Source: Prochlorococcus sp. MIT 0604 (GTDB lineage: Bacteria; Cyanobacteriota; Cyanobacteriia; PCC-6307; Cyanobiaceae). Taken from it: a stretch of 64,000 nucleotides of DNA. This document shows positions 63,120-64,000 of the stretch, one piece after another. A model generated the notes under the pieces. The model saw only the letters and a program-made list of their open reading frames with translations. It searched no databases and was not told the DNA's origin. Position 1 is the stretch's first letter; each line of letters begins with the position of its first letter. The stretch covers positions 1,364,001-1,428,000 of the forward strand of contig NZ_CP007753.1 in assembly GCF_000757845.1 (NCBI RefSeq), written 5' to 3'. Made by a program: the position numbers and the translations under genes.

Positions 63120-64000
63120 GAGGAAATTTTTTGGTTAGAAGAAATTACTTCTATTGGGAAGATATATATACTATTAGATCTACTGTATGGATTATCTCTT
63201 TTCCCATAAAGGATAGATTTTTTGTTGTAATTCATTGAATCAAAAAATACATTATTTTCTTGAAAATAAGGATCTTCTATTAATGTAATCCTAACATTTT
63301 TATATTTGGTAATAAGCTCGTCCCCTTTCTTTAAATTTAATGAAAAATTTTCAATCTCTTTTATGCTTTGGGAAACTAAAAGTCTTTTCCCAATAAAATC
63401 AAGTGGGACATATGTATAGGGATCTTTTTTATTATAAGTAGCTCTTATTTCTGAAAAATCATTATATAAATAATGGGTATCACAATCAACTAAAGAAATC
63501 GTATTAGTTTGATTTTTAGCTGCAAACTCTCTGATTTTTATAGGAATTTCATTAATTTTAAGTGGATCAAAACGTAAATAGGATGAATAACATGACACAA
63601 CAACTAAAAATGTGATGCAAATAATTGTTAATAATTTCTTGAAAAGAAAAAATCTCGAAAACTTTTTTTCTAGATCTAAGTAAATTATTTGCAAACCAAC
63701 TGCTACTAAGAAGAAAATATAAGGCTGAATAAATAATGAATGCCTGGTCAACCCAAATGAGAGCTGTCCAAAACAAATCAAAAGAACTATAAATATTAAA
63801 TTTATTATTGTTACATCTAATGCAAATTTTAGTGATTGAGATTTTTTATATGAAATAGAAAATTTTATATTGTCCTTTAATCTTTTATAAACAGTAAAAA
63901 TACACAGAAAAAGTATTATAAATGAATTTGATAATGTAAGAATACTGATCTTAGAATATTGAGGTAAGAAGGCAAATGGAGTGAAAAAGCCTCTATAGTC
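63116..64000 (-). CDS. Multi-span membrane protein, C-terminal part, possible glycosyltransferase
   Basis: The frame is open to the window edge, so this is the 3' part (about 294 residues) of a larger gene. The visible part has about four hydrophobic spans, a GLTRHSLFIQPYIFFLVAVG segment, and a soluble C-terminal domain with YNDFSEIRATYN and KKGDELITKYKNVRITL. The SFGLTRHSLFIQP pattern resembles the late helices of PMT/ArnT-like glycosyltransferases, but the catalytic part is not visible. It precedes lptF and overlaps it by four bases. Confidence 0.65.
   Translation of the reverse strand, partial: DYRGFFTPFAFLPQYSKISILTLSNSFIILFLCIFTVYKRLKDNIKFSISYKKSQSLKFALDVTIINLIFIVLLICFGQLSFGLTRHSLFIQPYIFFLVAVGLQIIYLDLEKKFSRFFLFKKLLTIICITFLVVVSCYSSYLRFDPLKINEIPIKIREFAAKNQTNTISLVDCDTHYLYNDFSEIRATYNKKDPYTYVPLDFIGKRLLVSQSIKEIENFSLNLKKGDELITKYKNVRITLIEDPYFQENNVFFDSMNYNKKSILYGKRDNPYSRSNSIYIFPIEVISSNQKISS

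Noticed and set aside
1-64000. Integrase, transposase, phage or defence genes
   Set aside because: I found no convincing transposase, integrase, restriction-modification or Cas protein; the accessory look of the right part rests on small genes, not on mobility genes.

Overview
The window is a very AT-rich, tightly packed stretch of a marine picocyanobacterial chromosome, almost certainly a high-light-adapted Prochlorococcus. Several things support this: kaiB and kaiC are adjacent with no kaiA beside them; four genes carry the high-light-inducible (Hli) signature; there is an NblS-type sensor kinase, a plant-type ferredoxin and a photosystem II S4-domain protein; many starts are TTG or GTG; and neighbouring genes often overlap or abut.

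Left part (1-38.7 kb) is mostly conserved core genome. It runs from ilvC (partial), cobD, an Hli-like protein, small membrane proteins and the HU gene, through glgX, tRNA-Gly(UCC) and a GPH-family transporter. A lipid-related run follows: an MlaE-type permease, DUF3119, DUF3086 and plsY. Then come pyrF, tyrS, DUF1825, a GIY-YIG-like protein and pepA. A minus-strand envelope operon reads bamA-lpxC-fabZ-lpxA-lpxB-msrA, with purC just upstream. Next are purD, nblS, kaiBC, rplU-rpmA, a methyltransferase, truB, a SpoIID-domain protein, rnz, a pentapeptide-repeat protein, petF, prmA, serA, the S4 gene, tRNA-Val(GAC) and small conserved enzymes.

Middle part (38.7-49.4 kb) mixes housekeeping genes (murD, pirin, BaiN-type flavoprotein, DUF2214) with oddities. 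One photolyase-like protein has its FAD domain first and an antenna-like alpha/beta domain last, suggesting a circular permutation. Next to it is a stand-alone NAD-dependent DNA ligase adenylation module that ends at motif V, behind a leader with its own Shine-Dalgarno-led mini-ORF. There is also a four-copy 15-bp tandem repeat after the BaiN gene.

Right part (49.4-61.9 kb) is an accessory-looking region. It holds about twenty proteins of 31-78 residues, mostly single-membrane-span or cysteine-containing, interleaved with two fatty acid desaturases, a DUF805 protein, a DUF938 methyltransferase, a decayed cupin gene with three nonsense codons, and three short Hli genes. Between the last Hli gene and lptF lies a roughly 90-nt element that folds as a three-way junction. 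It has a -10-like box upstream, and all its wobble pairs are consistent only with plus-strand transcription, so I call it a candidate novel non-coding RNA. The window ends in lptF and the 3' part of a multi-span membrane protein that runs off the edge.

The best candidates for undescribed biology are the structured RNA at 61155-61244, the permuted photolyase-like protein, the ligase adenylation module, and the small-protein region with its internally related families.
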